This document shows, in pieces, positions 12,086-13,037 of a DNA stretch of 13,037 nucleotides. This stretch comes from JAWLBW01 sp041687475 (GTDB taxonomy: Bacteria > J088 > JAWLBW01), in the NCBI GenBank assembly GCA_041687475.1, contig JAWLBW010000118.1, forward strand, positions 1 to 13,037, given 5' to 3'. Under the pieces are notes generated by a model. It worked only from the letters and a program-made list of their open reading frames with translations, did no database searches and had not been told where the DNA came from. The translations under genes were made by a program, and so were the position numbers. Numbering within the stretch: position 1 is the first letter of the stretch; each line of letters begins with the position of its first letter.

Positions 12086-13037
12086 ATGCTCCGACGACTT
12101 CTGCCCGTACTGTTGCTGGCCGTCTGCACGCCGCCCGCCACCGTTTTCGCCGATACGCCGGTAACCGACACGGCCGCATCGGCCCCGGTCCTGCCCTATA
12201 TGGGGAAGGGCGAACTATCGGACCTCGAGACCCGGTTCCGGCTGGCCGAGGCGTTCATGGAGCGGCGCGAATGGTTTCGCGCGGCCACGCTGTTTCAGGA
12301 AGTGGGGTTGCAGTCGACCGGCGCCGCGGCGCAGTTTGCGTGGATTCGCGCGGGCGACGCCCATCTCGAGGCCCGGCAGTGGGAACGCGCGGTCGATCAG
12401 TTTCTGACGGCGGTCACCCTCGAGGGTCCGCATAAGGGGTTGGCGGGCCTGCGCCTGGGGCAAAGCTACTTTCTGGGGAAGCAGTACGATCTGGCAGCGG
12501 CCGTACTCGAAGACATCGTGATGTCGCCGGCGGCGCCCCGCGACCTGCGTCTTGAGGCAGGCTCATACCACACGCTGTCGCTGGTCGAGCAGGGCGGTTT
12601 TCTGGCCGCCGCCGGCAACTACCGCCAGCTGGCGACCCTCGCCCCCGACCCCGTGGTGCAACGGCGCTTCGGCGAGCTGGCCGAACGGGCCGAAGCGGCG
12701 CGCGACCTGCCGTACCGCAGCCCCGTGGCGGCCACGGTCATGAGCGCGTTGCTGCCCGGTCTGGGCCAGGCCTATACCGGTTCATGGGGCGAGGCCGGAC
12801 TCGCCTTCACGGCCAACGCCATCATGGGCCTGCTCATCTGGGACAGCGTGCTCAAGGCCCAGGATCTCGACCGCCTCGGCGTACGGGGCTGGCCGTATAC
12901 CAGCACGGTCGTGTACGGCATGCTCGGGTCGAGCTTTTACTTCGGCAACATCTACGGCGCGCGCGTTCATCGGCTGAATATCGAGGATTTCCCGGCCGAC
13001 GGCGTAAGCGTCCAGCGATCGGCCGACGCCATGGTAA
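12086..13037 (+). CDS. Exported TPR protein with C-terminal PGLGQxYxG membrane region, 3' end missing
   Basis: From ATG 12086 the frame is open to the window end, giving 317 visible residues. The ATG follows the yidD-like stop by 18 bp, with only a weak AGG (12077-12079) as ribosome binding site. Residues 1-22 form a signal peptide (MLRRLLPVLLLAVC...TVFA, cut before Asp23). Cys14 is preceded by Val, so it is probably not a lipobox. Residues about 45-205 are TPR-like helical repeats, e.g. RLAEAFMERREWFRAATLFQ, AGDAHLEARQWERAVDQF and GLRLGQSYFLGKQYDLAAAV. From Ser212 the sequence reads SPVAATVMSALLPGLGQAYT, then a Gly and two hydrophobic segments (near 238-254 and 275-290). This PG-x-GQ-x-Y-x-G motif occurs in TM2-like/DUF5683-type membrane domains. 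Context and architecture point to an inner-membrane protein with a periplasmic TPR part acting with the YidD-like protein. That partnership is inferred from position only. Confidence 0.82.
   Translation, partial: MLRRLLPVLLLAVCTPPATVFADTPVTDTAASAPVLPYMGKGELSDLETRFRLAEAFMERREWFRAATLFQEVGLQSTGAAAQFAWIRAGDAHLEARQWERAVDQFLTAVTLEGPHKGLAGLRLGQSYFLGKQYDLAAAVLEDIVMSPAAPRDLRLEAGSYHTLSLVEQGGFLAAAGNYRQLATLAPDPVVQRRFGELAERAEAARDLPYRSPVAATVMSALLPGLGQAYTGSWGEAGLAFTANAIMGLLIWDSVLKAQDLDRLGVRGWPYTSTVVYGMLGSSFYFGNIYGARVHRLNIEDFPADGVSVQRSADAMV

Overview
The window comes from a high-GC bacterium, probably Gram-negative. Four of its proteins carry lipoprotein signal sequences ending in a Cys, two more carry ordinary signal peptides, one matches the YidD membrane-insertion-factor family, and there is a very large TPR protein. 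The mix of many surface lipoproteins, TPR scaffolds and an exported YidD would suit a myxobacterial, deltaproteobacterial or spirochaete-like lineage. There is no rRNA or marker gene here, so the lineage is an inference and stays open.

Layout. (1) 1-3149, plus strand: the 3' part of a giant TPR protein whose start lies before the window. (2) 3150-3418: a short gap with an array of six 7-bp repeats, then a good sigma70-type promoter. (3) 3419-9558, plus strand: a two-gene operon. A 383-residue lipoprotein built of about seven beta-propeller-type repeats overlaps by one base (TAATG) a 1662-residue lipoprotein built of about ten Ig-like/invasin-like modules. A strong intrinsic terminator follows at 9583-9616. 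The last 200 bases or so of the large gene are clearly AT-richer than the rest. (4) 9617-10498: a gene-free repeat island. It holds two arrays of a degenerate ATGSCCR heptamer, a 281-bp element with perfect 14-bp terminal inverted repeats between them, and a 90-bp sequence present twice at a 100-bp period. (5) 10499-11314, minus strand: two single-gene units, each followed by its own intrinsic terminator. One is a 61-residue lipoprotein with a Cys-Cys-Cys start, the other a 107-residue TRL-family lipoprotein. (6) 11315-13037, plus strand: a YidD-domain protein with an N-terminal signal peptide, then an exported TPR protein whose C-terminal part has a PGLGQxYxG membrane motif. That last gene runs off the window.

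How the genes relate. The propeller and Ig-array lipoproteins are co-transcribed and probably translationally coupled, so they are likely to act together on the cell envelope. The Ig-array protein looks like a long, disulfide-rich stalk or adhesin. The YidD-like protein and the TPR/membrane protein are 18 bp apart and probably form a second envelope-directed unit. The two small minus-strand lipoproteins look independent. No catalytic enzyme, CRISPR array, tRNA, rRNA or intact transposase was seen.
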